From positions 3,658,001-3,722,000 of the forward strand of contig JAECYW010000005.1 of NCBI GenBank assembly GCA_023014335.1: a DNA stretch of 64,000 nucleotides, in the 5' to 3' direction. Source of the DNA: Galerina marginata. Lineage: Eukaryota > Basidiomycota > Agaricomycetes > Agaricales > Galerinaceae. Under the pieces are notes generated by a model. It saw nothing but the letters and a program-made list of their open reading frames with translations. It ran no database searches and was not told where the DNA came from. The position numbers and the translations under genes were made by a program. How positions within the stretch are numbered: the stretch's first letter is position 1; each line of letters opens with the position of its first letter. Below are positions 44,570 through 57,300 of this stretch, one piece after another.

Positions 44570-47500
44570 GTATATATGGCTAGATTCACCGACGGCGAGT
44601 GGGACATCAGAGTAGGGCGGAAGCACGTATCCTTAAAGTACATGACTCCATGACTACTTCTGAGGATTTAAACCGGGAGGATCTAGCCAGGATCAACATC
44701 GCAAGGTTGCCGTGATTCCGTGAAGTGTTAGCCTCGCGGAAAACCCGCGAAGCAATCCCAGCCAGGATGGATAAATGGAATAAACGGGCGAAATCAGAGG
44801 GTGTGCGGCAGATGCTGGGAGCCAGAGAATTATTAGGAGCGAAGCTGGAGAGGACACGAGATACGAGGCAGGCTCGCGACCTTTGGCTGGATCTCTTCAA
44901 CCATCCATGTATGACCAGAATAGAACAGTTGCCTCTGTAGATACACGGCTCCAGCTCCTATTTCTGAGATTGTGTGATGGAGATTCAGCCAGGAAAGACG
45001 ATACGAGCTGACAACTGGAATGCTAGGTCCGGGATAGGTGATGAACGAGCTACGCGGCAGTGTTAGATTTTATTGCATGAACGTAATGGAGAGCCAGAGG
45101 GATTTTGGAGCCGGTGCAGCTTCCAGTCGATGTTTGGCTGGGAGTCGGGTCAGCATCGCAACAGATCTGATTAGAATACGGTAGGAGCAATTGAAAACAG
45201 GGCCCCGAATCCGAGATCTGAGTATGCCAGCTTGTAAACCCAGCCAGAAATGACGAGGGACTCAGCTCTACGAGCGCGATCGCAGGGGGATAGAGAAGCA
45301 AAGGAATACGTTGTTAGCTATAGCTGAAGAGTGCGCGAGTCCGTGAAAGCCGTCATCCGGAATCTAAGGACATGAAAGAACGTTAGCAAGCGGAATGATA
45401 AAGCATTGGTTTGGTCAACTGCATAGACACTTACGTGACACGTCGTACTCTGGAGGATCGGTTCTTGTTGGTAAGGATCGGGTAGAAAGGCAGGGCTCGT
45501 CAGCTTACCTTTATCTTCATCTTCGGATCGGAACCGTATATGGGGTCGATTGAGTTGGGATCCGACAAGAGCTGCGATTGCTAAGGATTCCGTGGGCAAG
45601 GTGCAATACACTTCAGGTATCCGGACTTGCAGCTGCGCAGGGCTCAAGTAAGATTTCGTAAAGATTTCGTAGAGTTGGGAGTAAGTGCAGGTCCCAAAGA
45701 ATCAGCGAAAAACAGCCCAACTCATGACATCGTCATGAGCTCTGCGCGGCGTTGAGGATACTCGGCCATCTCGAGCCGCACTGGTAGAATTGGGGGAAAA
45801 GGTCTCTATCGATGGTGGTAGTAAGCGACAGTCAGCCATAGGAAAGAACCAAGAGCAGGTCTAGAGAAATAGGAGGGTCAGAAATGGAAGATGGGGGTGG
45901 ATGGACTTGCTTAAATACCTAAGATCTCTATCCCTCGCTCTATCTTCCCGGCGAAGACAACAACCAGACAATAAAAAACACTTCCGAAGGTAGAATGTGA
46001 ACAATATACAAGGCAAAGTGTTCTAGGATATGTAGTCCAATTCAAAGGATTCCGAGGCATACGAATCGAATTCGAAGCCTGGCATAAATCTGGAACAAAG
46101 CACCAAGGCAGAAGTAAAAGGCCATGCTGAGGCAGTGGTAGGGTTCCACTTGAGAGTACCCGTGCTTCGCTCTTGGTGTACGCGCCTCCGTCACTATGAC
46201 AGGCTGTCGTTTTCGAGATGCTTTGGGGTAAGATGGTGAGAACGAAGTAGAGGATCAAAGATCAAAACCCACTCCACAATCAATTGACAACACGTGACTC
46301 ATGTCGAAATAAATCTTTCCTCTCCGCCATGTTTTTTTTTTGTTCTCGACGACAACGACGCGTACTGCGACTGCCTTGTTTTTGGATAGAACTTTCTGAA
46401 ACGTTAACGCGACCTAATCGTAATCAGCAAGCTTATCTTGCGCCGACATCTGGGGTGGACCAAGCGGCGACGAGTTTGAACAAACCCCGGAAGCGCGTCT
46501 GCTCTCGCGACGCGAAAAGCACAGACACTGGTGAGATCACAAACAACGAGAGTCCTTCCTTTCCTACTCACCACCACTTGTGGTCTTGTAGTTCCGCACT
46601 ACGAACGTTCCTGACTCTCTTTGCTTGAATGCCAGCAGCGGGCCCAGCTGTACAATTTCTGCACCTTTCTCGCTCCAGCTTCTCTGCTGGCGAGCTGAGC
46701 CTTCTTTCCACCTGGCATTGGTAACCTCTATACAACAGCACCACCCGCGTCCTCCGCCTCAACGACCACGCAGTTTGGCCCCCTCAAGCCGCGATTATCG
46801 GCCCTCAACAGCATCCCGACTCCTTCCGTCTCGACAATCCTCCAAAGCGACGGCGACAGCCCGCTTACCTTCACGAGTTCCGCAAGCCCCTTCTCTTCAC
46901 CCTCCAGCTCACGAGACGTCTGTCCCGGCCCTACCCCGCCCCATGCCCTACCCAATGCTTAGGCGACTGCGGAGCAGCACCACGACTGGCGACAGCAGAC
47001 AGCAGGATCTCGCAGAGCAAGTCTACGCCCCGCTCCTCTCTCCTCTGTCACCGATTTTGCCTACTGGTCCTCAGCTGCGCGCCGTCTACGCAGGGGCGGG
47101 TGATGCAAGGCTGAAAGTCCCGCTGAACCCCGACGAGTACGCTGCTCAAGATAGGCGGCGGCGTGAATGGGTTCGGAAATGTGGAGGCGAAGATCTTCAC
47201 GCCTGCGGAAGATCGTGATAAAGACGACAACTGGGATGACAGCAGGCGCGGGGCGGACTTCGCGCTGTTCGGCGTGGCCGGGGAAGGAGAGGGTCGAAGC
47301 ATGCTCCGAGGAAGCTGAGGCGGAGTCGGTTCAAATGGGTGCTGCTTGTCGCCAACCTCCTCGTAAGCCCTTCCATTTTCTTCTTCCTCCCGCAATCGCT
47401 AACATACACACAACTCCGCCAGCTCACAATATTCCCCCACATCTTTTTTTGTGCGCTTGATTTTTACTTTTTATTTCTGTCATTTTTTTATACCACATAC

Positions 47501-48260
47501 TAACACCCCTTTCTTCCCAGTCAACTTGCAGAACAGTATGGCGAAGAGGTGGCCGCGGACGTGCTCACACGGTCGAGATCGAATTTGAACATGCAGCTCA
47601 AGGAGCTGCCGCAACTGGTGGTGCGGTCCCATGAAACCCGCTCACACGACACACACCTGGACCTGAGACGAGGACGCACAGGCGTGGGGTGCGTTATGTA
47701 AAGCTTAGCACGCGGGTGCCTTTTGCGGAATCTGAGGAGGCAGCGGGGGCGGGGTTGAGGCGACGGGATTCGGGCGAATTGGGATGGTGGATGCGGAGGC
47801 TTTGGGTTCTACGGGCGACACATAGTCGTTTCTTCGTTCTTGGGCCTAGACCTAGACTCGAACTCGAACTCGAACTCGGTTCTGCGACGCTGACGTGGCT
47901 CGACCCCTCTTTTTCTGGCTCTTTTCGTGGTTTTACTGCCTTGCGACCATTCTTGCTTCACTCGCCATCAACCCCAACCTCATCCCACCTCCTGCCACCT
48001 GCCCATATCCATCTGCCCACCTAATTTGATCCAATCCTTCCCGACCCCACTTCATCCTCGCCTCCAAGTTCCGCAACTGGGGGAAATAAACGAAATGCAA
48101 TCCCAAAACTAAAGTAGACCCACGACATCGACCATCCACTTCCATATCCACATCGAATACCCAATAACAACCCAGTAACATACCGAAATTGCTCAATCGT
48201 TGAATCACGAACACGCACATATTCTGTAGTTGATACTTTCACCTTCATTTCCCACTCTTC
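44570..48260 (+). repeat. Tandem unit 3 of the degenerate duplication
   Basis: Contains the same blocks as units 1 and 2 in the same order, ending in the tetraspanin copy T3 and a 3' segment matching 43830-44220. Confidence 0.7.
46755..47700 (+). pseudogene. Tetraspanin copy T3, frameshifted
   Basis: N-terminal part: TQFGPLKPRLSALNSIPTP, TSSASPFSSPSSSRDVCPG and PPHALPNA, ending in a TAG near 46960. A later frame has AKIFTPAEDRDKDDNWDD and ADFALFGV; after a frameshift come KLRRSRFKWVLLVANLL (start of TM1) and a GTAAGC donor. The C-terminal exon near 47520 reads QLAEQYGEEVAADVLTRSRS. The exons for TM2, TM3 and the large loop are missing. The start ATG is mutated to ACG. Confidence 0.6.
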
Positions 48261-49026
48261 CACTTCTAATTTTATACATGCTAACGGCGCCTTGGCGCCA
48301 ATCCCCGACTCTTTTTATCCTGTTTTTTCACGCCATACATATTTGAAGTCATTCCCAAATTTCAATCTTATACGATGGTCAATAGTTAAAAGTTAAAGCC
48401 AAGTTCTATAGGTTGGAATTTTGTCAGTCATATTCGTGCGCGTCACTTACTACCTGAAGGAGGTTATCCTTCTGTATTAACGCCCCAATTCCACTCAAAT
48501 TTCTCCCGAATTCAGGAGTGCAGGTCTTATTCTTTCCAATAAAACTAATTTTACCAAGAATAGTGGAAAAATGGTGCAGTACTCACTGCGCCCTACTAGG
48601 GCAGTCGCACAACCGCGTCACACCCAACACGTCACCGCGCGACAGCCCGCGTCAACGCAGCTATGTACTGTGCCCAATTTTTCCACGTCATAAATGTTCA
48701 AAGTCATTGCGAAGTTCACTTAATATTTCAGAAAGCAGTTGATATGATTTACATGTGGAAGGTTACAGATTTACAAATAAAAAGTGCAGATTTTTTACAG
48801 ATAACGAGGCTAAAATTTCAATGGCAGGGTTGACAACAGTAACAGCAAATTCACGTAATGACAGCAGCTGGGGAAATGCGAGAGCCGAGAGAATGACGGT
48901 AAAGTAACAGATACTTGGCAGTACGACGCGAAAGGGTAGCAGATCAGCATAGCAGGATTGATGAGCCGAGAATGAACCTAATAACAATCTCAATGTCAAG
49001 AGTCCGGACAGAGAATGACTACTGAC
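48261..49026. other. Intergenic, no supported gene
   Basis: AT-rich; the ORF at 48763-48999 (minus) has no homologous or splice support. A CTTGGCGCCAA-type palindrome occurs near 48290. Confidence 0.35.
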
Positions 49027-50587
49027 CTAGTCATCACCCGCCATGGTGACGTCCTTGTCAGCAGCCGGGTCGTAGTCAGAGGCGATTGCTGACTTTTTGA
49101 CCCTCTTCGGCGTAGAGGGGCCTTCCCCATTGTTGCTGAAATCGTCCGCCAGTCGTTTCCCCTTTCCCTTCGACTGAGCGGGATCCTTCGCGACGATCGG
49201 AAGAAGCTGCATTTTTGAGAGCATTAGCTGGTAGGCCCTAGAGCCGTTGGGGTGCACAGAAGTTGGTCCTATCTCCCAGCTTGTGTTAAAGGTTAGTAAT
49301 GGCCAAACATCCACACAATCAAATACTCACAGTCGGATGTTGACGTCGACAAGAACAGGAGCCAGAGGAGGGAGGCGTTGGGCGTAAGTGTCAGGGGTGA
49401 TGATTTCCTGGTTTCCGTCAAACACATTCGGAATCTTCACTTCACATGTCGCATATTGGGGGTTTGCCCGAAGGAAACGGGCGTATATACCGTTGGGGTC
49501 CGGCATATCTTTGACAACAACTGTATCAAAACAAAGTTAGACGCCTCCAGAAATAAAGATTTTGACCTTACGTTTTTCCTCGACGTCGGTACCTTGAGGT
49601 ACAACTTTTTTTTTCGCCATCAACTTGCCTTCCAAAGAAAGTTAATATCATGGTCCACCATTGTTGAGAAAAAACTTACTGGGGGAGCTACAGATATCAC
49701 CTTCATCATCTAAGGCGTTCATGAACACAGAATCTTGTCGAAAAACAAATGGAAAACTCACCATCAAGGTCATCTTCTTCAACCGTGGCAATGGCCGCCT
49801 TTGCGCCCTTGGTAGCATCGTCAAAAAGCGCGTCGGTCTGTACGAGAAGGGTGAAGATATCAAGTTCGTGGTAACTTCTGTAAAAAGGGGTAACCGTTGG
49901 ACGCCGGTCCTCCGCAACATCTGAAAGCATGGCTATAGAGATTTGTATGGAAATAAAAACAAGACTTACGTTGGTTACGTTGGTTCTCAAACTCATTCGT
50001 GAGTCCTACGAGACCTCTGAAGAACTTGTTCGAGCTCCTCCTGGCTTCGATTGGGAAGTTGATGTCTTCGGCAGGGATGAGGCGCAACTCAAAAATACCC
50101 TTCGCCTTCTTAAAGGTGCGCTCGTTGATCTTAAGGAAGAAAAAAAGGCACCTCAGTCGACAAGGTAAAAGAAAGGAATATATGGGACGTACAGATTTAG
50201 TGCCTTCGAGGGTAAAGTAGGGTCCAACCTTGCTATTCGCGCCGTTGACGTCAAGTAAAGCCAAGAACGTCACAGTTGCGGGAATGCTAGTGTTGCTCTC
50301 GTGGCCCCAGTAGAGGGCGTCGCTGGTGGGTGAAAGTTTTTTTGGGCCAAACAAGCTTTTGACAACTGCGCGGTCCGTTGCGATGCGGCTCGCATCTTTC
50401 AGCGCGAGAAACAAGGGTGTCTCCTGGTCTGTATCAACCATTGAGTTAGAAGGCTCGAATGACGCAGGAAGAACATGAAACATATATGCATACCTTTCGA
50501 GCCATTGTCCGTAACGTCGGGCGACAGAGTTTGGTTCTTTTCACCAACGGAGTGGGTATTGGAAGGGATTTCAAGCGAGGAAGGCAT
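49027..50587 (-). CDS. Hypothetical protein, 392 aa, with C-terminal nuclear-localisation-like tail
   Basis: Eight exons (minus): 50587-50494, 50428-50193, 50129-49970, 49920-49762, 49709-49680, 49628-49572, 49520-49331 and 49279-49027. Phases agree at every junction. The protein contains ETPLFLALKDASRIATDRAV, LLDVNGANSKVGPYFTLEG, RTFKKAKGIFELRLIPAEDI, a middle acidic part and IPNVFDGNQEIITPD. It ends with a Lys-rich bipartite-like signal (KGKGKRLADD, TPKRVKKSA) and an acidic tail. I do not recognise a domain. Its start is 222 bp downstream of the Helitron helicase stop on the same strand, behind a CT-rich leader typical of fungal promoters. It could be a gene carried by the Helitron or an unrelated host gene. 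Confidence 0.65.
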
Positions 50588-52679
50588 GGTGAAGTGGGTC
50601 GAACTACGTGTAAAGGCAAGAGTGCGATGTTGGAGAAGAAAAGAATTGGAGTTATTTATAATAAGAAAAAGAAAAGAGGGAAAGAAAAAAGGAGAGGAAA
50701 GGAAAGAAGAAGAGACGATAGCCCATGCTGCCCAGAGATCTGTGAAGAAGGTTGGAAAGGTCTTCAGTCAAGACAGAAACGAACCATCTTACCAAACACG
50801 TTCACACGTTATGCCACTTGTTGATCGAGTGTGAAAATGTAGGCATTGGCGAGTCGCCCATCCAAATAGAGGAGATCGTTCAATGAGGCAGGTAGGTTTG
50901 CTGCTTCGGGTTGGGGACATCCTTGATCTATACGCCCATCGTATTTCCAAATAGTACCGTCAACTATTAACCTGCAGGTAAAGTGAAAGCCTCCCAGATA
51001 TATAATTGACGAAAGCTTGTAGGTCGCCGGTCCAGAGATAGTGGGAAGCGTGAACTCTGGAGAAGGCAGGATTTTTTTCATTTCGCGATCCATGACGTCA
51101 ATTTGAATCTCGAAATAGAGGATTTGCGGCGCTACATCGAACAGTGCGTTTAATCTGGCAAATGGGGAACCGCAATCACAGTGTCGGCTTACAGATAAAT
51201 AGGGGACTTCAAGATCGTCCAAGAGAAGCTGGATATGCTCCGATAATTCCACATGCCTTGCAGTAACATTTTTGTACCGTTCACATGGGAGTGGTAGGAT
51301 TATGGTCTGCAGATTACCTTCAAAGCCAAGTGACAATATCTCTCTTCCACAGTTGCATGATCCATACACTTCGAGCCGTCGAATTGTCCTCGGAATTACA
51401 GCTTCAAGGACCAGGGCAGCAGAAGCTCCATATGCTCCGTACCTTCGAAAAGTTTCAGGATCAGTGGAGGAGAGATAATCGCGGAAATGGTCTCGAAATA
51501 CATTGAACCTAGCTGTTGTCTGCAGATAAGTTTCGTTCAATAGTTCTAGTGAAGTGCCCAACTTACCATATACATCCAGTATGCTCTTTATTCTCTTTTT
51601 ACCAGCCAAATTTTGCGATTTATAGATTGCAAAAAAGGACATGAAAACCGCATCATACGCACATGAATAATTAGCTGACGACCATTGACACCCAGACTGA
51701 AAAGAAACTCTGGTAGAATTCGCTGCCACTAGCGAAGTTGTTGAAGATAGAGCATCATGATCAGGTGCACCAGAACTGGGGATCTGGAATTTCGGCTCTG
51801 TTTTAGCTTTTTTTGGAAGAGGTAGATTGATGTCCTTGTCTGCGTTGTTGGTTGGCGGGTTGACAGATAGGTCGCCAAATTTTCTTTTTCGTTTATTGCA
51901 TTCCACAAACTTCACATTTAACTTTAGGTCAAGGTCAACTTCGGTCTCTGGGTCCGGGACACGCATAAGATTTCCAGAGCAAAAACCATATTTTATGTAG
52001 GTGTTGTGCTCCAAAGCTTTCAGCCTTCGTGTCTCGCGGAATAGATCATGGCCAAGGGGTTTGTTCAGATCTTGAAGCTGCACAGGATGGGTAATACAAA
52101 GTCCTTCTCGATTAAAAGCTCTCGATGCGGCAACATAAGCACCAAACCCGCCTTCATGAAGCGAGGCCAGAATTTTCGGAAGCGATTTCCCTTGCGCTGA
52201 ATGTCCGGTGACCGCAAAACCTGGCTGAATGGGGAGTTGATGGCGTGTCACTTTAACTTTAATTTTGCTTTGATTTTGCTCAATATTTGTTGTGAACGCA
52301 AATGTTGAAGGGGTGATTGGGAAATAGCCTTTTGGAAGGTCAGAAAGCTTCAAAGGACTGTCTGGGAATTCCACAAGAACACAGGAGCAGTGAATGAAAC
52401 CTTGTGGAAGCACTTCGGTAAATATCTGACGGACGTAGCCTTGTGATCCGTTGGTTATTTTTAGATCAGTACTCAAGTTTCGTGTCCGGAGGATGACTGG
52501 CATACCGGGATAAAGTGGAATGAAACCAGGCAATGCTCCTTGGAATTTTGATGATGAAAAGTCTAGATGTAATAGATGTTTATATTCTTCTGTTGATGCC
52601 CCAGCTGCATTGTTAATCTTATCATTCGCCGCACAGATTATTAAATTCTCAGACCCAGCACTGCAATTTGAGCGGGCTT

Positions 52680-52927
52680 TGTTGAAATAACCGTGTCCGC
52701 GTCGGTTAGTCGGGTTGGTTAGGGACCCTCGCAAACGAGCGAGGGCTTCGTCTCTGTTGTAAGCTTGCTATATATGTTCTACAGTAAGCTACCGACGAAC
52801 CCATGTGGTGTAAACAACGTGATAAGGAAGTCCAATAAGTAAGAATGATGAAGCGCGGGCAACAACGCCGCGCCAAGCTCATGACGTCGGGCGGGTTTCT
52901 TTGCGGTCGCTCGTCAATATTCCAACA
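52680..52927 (-). repeat. 3' LTR of the gag-only retrotransposon
   Basis: 248-bp copy, identical to 54121-54368 on reading both through. It contains a TATATAT stretch and a CCCTCGCAAACGAGCGAGGG inverted repeat. Confidence 0.92.
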
Positions 52928-53057
52928 CACCCCCGCGAGCGGGTGCAAAGAAAAAGTGTAAAAAAGAGAATCACGAAATTAAGTCAAAAGCGCACCCCCG
53001 TAAGCGAAAAAGAATCTTGCACCCCCGGAATTCTTAAACTGTAAAAATAAAAATAAG

Positions 53058-53954
53058 TCAGAAAACCCCATCGCTGTCGTCGTCGTAGTCGTAGTTGTCT
53101 TCGTCTTCGTTTTCGTCTTCAGAATCCTCTTCAACAGCTGCTGCAACGTCGCCCTTCTTCTTCTTGAATTTTTCCCATTTCAATCTCTCTGGGCAATCAG
53201 ACTTGTAATGCCCTTTCTCGTCACAGAAGAAGCAAATAATGTCGGCGGCTGTCGTAAGGCGAGAGGTACGCGAGCCTTTAGCGCTGCCGCGGCCACGAGT
53301 GACGGCCATTGCTTCGTCGGGTTCATCCTTGGAGTCGTCGTCGCCGTCGGGTTTGGCCTGGCGGACCTCCTCATTGAGTAGGCGAGCGATAACGTGGGTG
53401 AGCGAGAGCTGATCGGATGGTGTGGCGTCGAAATTGATGATCACGGCGTCATAGGAAGGGGGGAGGCCCATAGTTAAGGCAAGAATTTTGTCCTGGTCGG
53501 CAACATCGATTCCAGCCTGCTCAAGGCGGAAAGCGAGACCCTGAACATCGGCAATCCAAGCTTGCATAGTCTGCGTCTTCGTTTTCTTCATCGTAAGGAA
53601 TTTTCGTCGTAAAGCGAGGCTTGTAGCAAAGCCGGCGGCCCGGTGAACGCTCTCTAAAGTGAGCCAGAGGTCGCGTGGGTCGGTCGAGCGCATACAGTGA
53701 GCAAGTTGGCTGTCGTCCACTCGAAGGACAATTTCGGCACGAGCTTCACTCATCTTTGCAGCATTCCTCCCCTTCTTCTTCGTCTCAAAGGCCTTCTGGA
53801 TCTCTTCTGGTTCTTTCCCGGTGCCGTCAACTTGAATATCGATCGTTGACCAAAGGCCTGCGCGGATAAGTACGGCTTCCATTCGCAAGGCCCATTCGGC
53901 ATAGTTGGTGTCATTTAGGCGGGTGAAACGAGGAGTAGAGGTCTCGGAACTCAT
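53058..53954 (-). CDS. Gag polyprotein, copia type (UBN2-like) with zinc knuckle
   Basis: 298 aa, single exon, intact. The N-terminus (FTRLNDTNYAEWALRMEAVL) and LADPRDLW-like block (STDPRDLWLTLESVHR), then MQAWIADVQGLAFRLEQAG and MGLPPSYDAVIINFDATPS are the hallmarks of copia-type gag. A CX2CX4HX4C knuckle (CFFCDEKGHYKSDC) lies at about residues 240-253, followed by a Lys-rich segment and a highly acidic tail. Gag would form the virus-like particle and bind RNA. With no pol in the element, it must depend on enzymes from another copy if it moves. Confidence 0.9.
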   Translation of the reverse strand: MSSETSTPRFTRLNDTNYAEWALRMEAVLIRAGLWSTIDIQVDGTGKEPEEIQKAFETKKKGRNAAKMSEARAEIVLRVDDSQLAHCMRSTDPRDLWLTLESVHRAAGFATSLALRRKFLTMKKTKTQTMQAWIADVQGLAFRLEQAGIDVADQDKILALTMGLPPSYDAVIINFDATPSDQLSLTHVIARLLNEEVRQAKPDGDDDSKDEPDEAMAVTRGRGSAKGSRTSRLTTAADIICFFCDEKGHYKSDCPERLKWEKFKKKKGDVAAAVEEDSEDENEDEDNYDYDDDSDGVF

Positions 53955-54120
53955 GGTAATGATGAAGGGGTCTTCGGTTTCTTCTTGGGTTCTTCGTAGT
54001 TTCTTCTGCAGTTTATAGGTACTGCCACCTGTCGTTTAGGAGAGATGTGTGGAGGGAAGACTCGGAAGAGTAATGCGGTTAAAGAGAATTAATGAGGGAT
54101 GAGGGTATAATGCTCGTTTG

Positions 54121-54368
54121 TGTTGAAATAACCGTGTCCGCGTCGGTTAGTCGGGTTGGTTAGGGACCCTCGCAAACGAGCGAGGGCTTCGTCTCTGTTG
54201 TAAGCTTGCTATATATGTTCTACAGTAAGCTACCGACGAACCCATGTGGTGTAAACAACGTGATAAGGAAGTCCAATAAGTAAGAATGATGAAGCGCGGG
54301 CAACAACGCCGCGCCAAGCTCATGACGTCGGGCGGGTTTCTTTGCGGTCGCTCGTCAATATTCCAACA
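54121..54368 (-). repeat. 5' LTR of the gag-only retrotransposon
   Basis: Identical to the LTR at 52680-52927. Transcription would run leftwards from here into gag, whose start is at 53954. I see no standard initiator-tRNA primer site next to it on the interior side. Confidence 0.9.
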
Positions 54369-57300
54369 GGCTTTTGACATATTCAGGACTTGACGCACAA
54401 TATTTGTGCTCACGATTACAGCCGCATCTTTGTTCTCAGGTGCCGCCATATCAACACCCTCTGGATTTGACGCTGATTTGATTAAGCGAGAATTGAACAA
54501 ATCCACATCTTCAAAGGTACATTCTCGTGTTCGGAGTCGCAAAACGGCTTCAGCATAACCAATATCTGACTTCATTCTGTGCTGCTCTGTCATCTCAATC
54601 ACGGTATCCACAGTTTTCCACGCGGTTCGGCCAAGCCGTTTTTTGAAGTCGTCTTCGGAGTTGGATTTTTTCCCAAATAGTGAGATTGGAGTGCATAGTG
54701 AGGCGCCCATTACCGGTGGGTATTGAAAGAAATCCCCGGCAAAAATCATGATGATTCCCCCAAACCATTCATTGGGTTGTTCCTTGGCATAGCGAAGGGC
54801 TTGATCGACCTCACAGAGCAATTGCTCGCTTGTCAATGAGCTCTCGTCCAACAGTGCGACTTCAACATGCTGCCATTCCTCCCTGAGCAATGTTTTATTT
54901 TGAATACTGACAAGCACAGAAGAGTCTTCAATACTCTCGCCTAATGCGCGTCCGCTTTTTCCACGACCATCTGCTTTTACAACCTTGATTCCCAATCCTT
55001 TATGGACTGTAGTTCCATCAATTAAGCTGGCCGCAGATCCAGTCGGAGCAAGAAACCGAATTTTATGTGCAGAACCATAGTGACCCATGAGCTCTTTCAA
55101 GGCTTTTACCACATGTGTTTTGCCAGTGCCCCCAGGGCCAGTCATGAGCATACGGAGAGGCTTTTCCCCATCAACCTTACGCACACACTTATTTAAAAAA
55201 CTATTTGCAATAATATCAAAAGCCCATGATTGGCGTTCATTCAGGTTGAATTTTTTTCGGACATGCTCTAGTGCAGCTTCTGCAGACAGAGGAGTTGTAT
55301 TGGAATCAACTTCTGCAAGATGAGGAGCCTCAGTTTCCAAAGTCGGTCCATTGTTGGAGAGAGACTCAGAAATAACAGGGTTTAACTCAGCGCTCTGAAC
55401 TGGTGCTGATGGTGTGATGGTCTGACTTGAGGGATTCCCCGCATTTCGTCTACTTTGGCAGATAGCATTCTCTTGGATCTTGATCTCGCCACTCCACTTT
55501 TTTATCATAGGAGAAATTTCTGCAGGACTTATTATCAGTTCGTGGTCTTCAAGTAGCTTCAAGTTATCTTGTGTTTCCTGCTTCATACTAGTCTCGTCTT
55601 TGACTGGTGGATTTTGTACTGGGTCTGGCTGGCTACCTAACCAATTTCCTTGCCGCAGAATTGTCATGAATTGCTGTATGCGGAAATCTCTCTCATGGTG
55701 CCCTTCAGCCGAGATTTTGTCGTTAAAGTTGCTGTCGTCGTCGAGGACAGCTGCTGTCATTGTCTTGCTTTCCGCTGTTGCCTTGTCTCTTCTTCTTAGA
55801 CGGTCAGCATCACGTTCATCTTCACATTCGTGGATGGCATTCCAGTTCTTCAAAATTTTTCTGTGCGCTTCAGGAAACTCGTGCCTTTCATACTCAGCTT
55901 TCCAATTGTCGTCATTTATGAGGGGGCGGTCCAAACCAAAAGGTTTAAAATGAGCCAATGCAAACATCGGCCAACTTTTTGAGGTCTCTCTTGGTATTGA
56001 CATACCAACAATGCGTGGCACCAATTCGGACTTCAGATCTCCACGTTCCTCATTGGTATGTTCGGCAAGACAGTGAGTTTCGGCCAGTGGATGTGGTTCT
56101 TTCAAGCTGTGTCTCCTCAGGACACCAAGTCGAGTCTCAAATGTGTTTTTATTTTGTTCACTTTTGGATTTATGCTCAAGGCGGATGCACCTGCAAAAGT
56201 CGTAGAAAGACATCTCTGATAGTGTATCTCCGCGGTACCAGTAATTATGGATTTGATGAGACTCAATCAACTTTCCTTGCTTGTCAACCTGAATTTTCAA
56301 CGGAGTTGATTCAATTTCTTCATCTTCTTCATTCGCATTTTCTGGATCATCCGTAGACAATTTCTCTCCATATTGCTTCCTGATAAATGCCAGCAGTAAA
56401 GTTGATAGCATTGGTACAGTCTTATGTGACGATATCCCATCCCCAAAGCCCCGTAAATATCGTACAGCTTGTTGGGCATGTATCTGCTGTTGCCTTGTGA
56501 ATTGCGAGATACATTTATGGAGTAAAGTTTTAGCTGAGTCTATTGGCGAGGAGCTACTCATGTTGGGCATGCGGGAAACTGCTCGGGACAGGAGGGTCAA
56601 AGACTGGTAGGTCTTCAAGTCCATCTTTGTGATGTAGTCAGTGATGTAAAACATGGCGGCTTTCGCGCCTTTTCCAGATAGAATACACTTTATGTCGTGA
56701 TTATGGCGGCAGAAAACAAGAATGTGTGGATTAAAGTAGTTGAGTGTTGCATCGCGACATACCAAGATCACAGAGTTGGTTTCAGGATCGAAGTATGAAG
56801 CCTCGACAATTTCGTGCGGGAACAGAAACCGGCAATGTCCTGTATTTCCATATTTGTGACAAACAGCTTTGCACACATGGCGTTGGAGAGCTTCACCGCA
56901 CATCTTTACCTCTGTTGCAAAAACTTCATCCCATTCATTCAATACTTCAACGGCTTCAGTTAGAGACTTTGGAGGAATCGGTGGTCGCTGGATTCGTGGC
57001 TCGAAAGAGGCATCGACCTTTTGTTCAATTGCTGGTAAGTGATGATGCACTATGCTTTCGAAAAAATCAAAGAACTTCTTTTCAAACCCAGATTCATCTC
57101 GAAGCTTTTGGTGGAGATCAGTAGGATTCATGCCTCCTATCAGCCATATCAAAAAGTGGCCATGGAAAGAGCCGCGTTCAGTGAGTTCGCCTGTACCATA
57201 GAATGCACGTAGCTTTCCCAATATTCCTCCACGTTCAGTTGACTTATTTGCATCGTAGTCCCACCCAAAAAGGTATTTAAAAACAGCTCGAATACAGAAC

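Larger units (their letters stand above)
52675..54373 (-). mobile_element. Gag-only Ty1/copia-like LTR retrotransposon, 1,689 bp
   Basis: Element 52680-54368, flanked by GGCTT at 52675-52679 and 54369-54373. The LTRs run 52680-52927 and 54121-54368 (248 bp each), begin TGTTG, end CAACA, and appear identical base for base. The interior holds one gag gene on the minus strand and no protease, integrase or reverse transcriptase, so it is non-autonomous. A G-rich tract (GCGGGGGTG on the minus strand) just inside the 3' LTR is a likely polypurine tract. Identical LTRs mean a very recent insertion. Confidence 0.92.

Noticed and set aside
46625..47218. 197-codon plus-strand ORF
   Set aside because: It is a shadow frame over the tetraspanin copy T3; the tetraspanin motifs lie in other frames.
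54147..54367. C-terminal ~70 codons of the long helicase frame
   Set aside because: They are read-through into the LTR, not helicase. The real helicase continues at 52679. Likewise the first ~18 codons of the frame ending at 50809 come from the other LTR.
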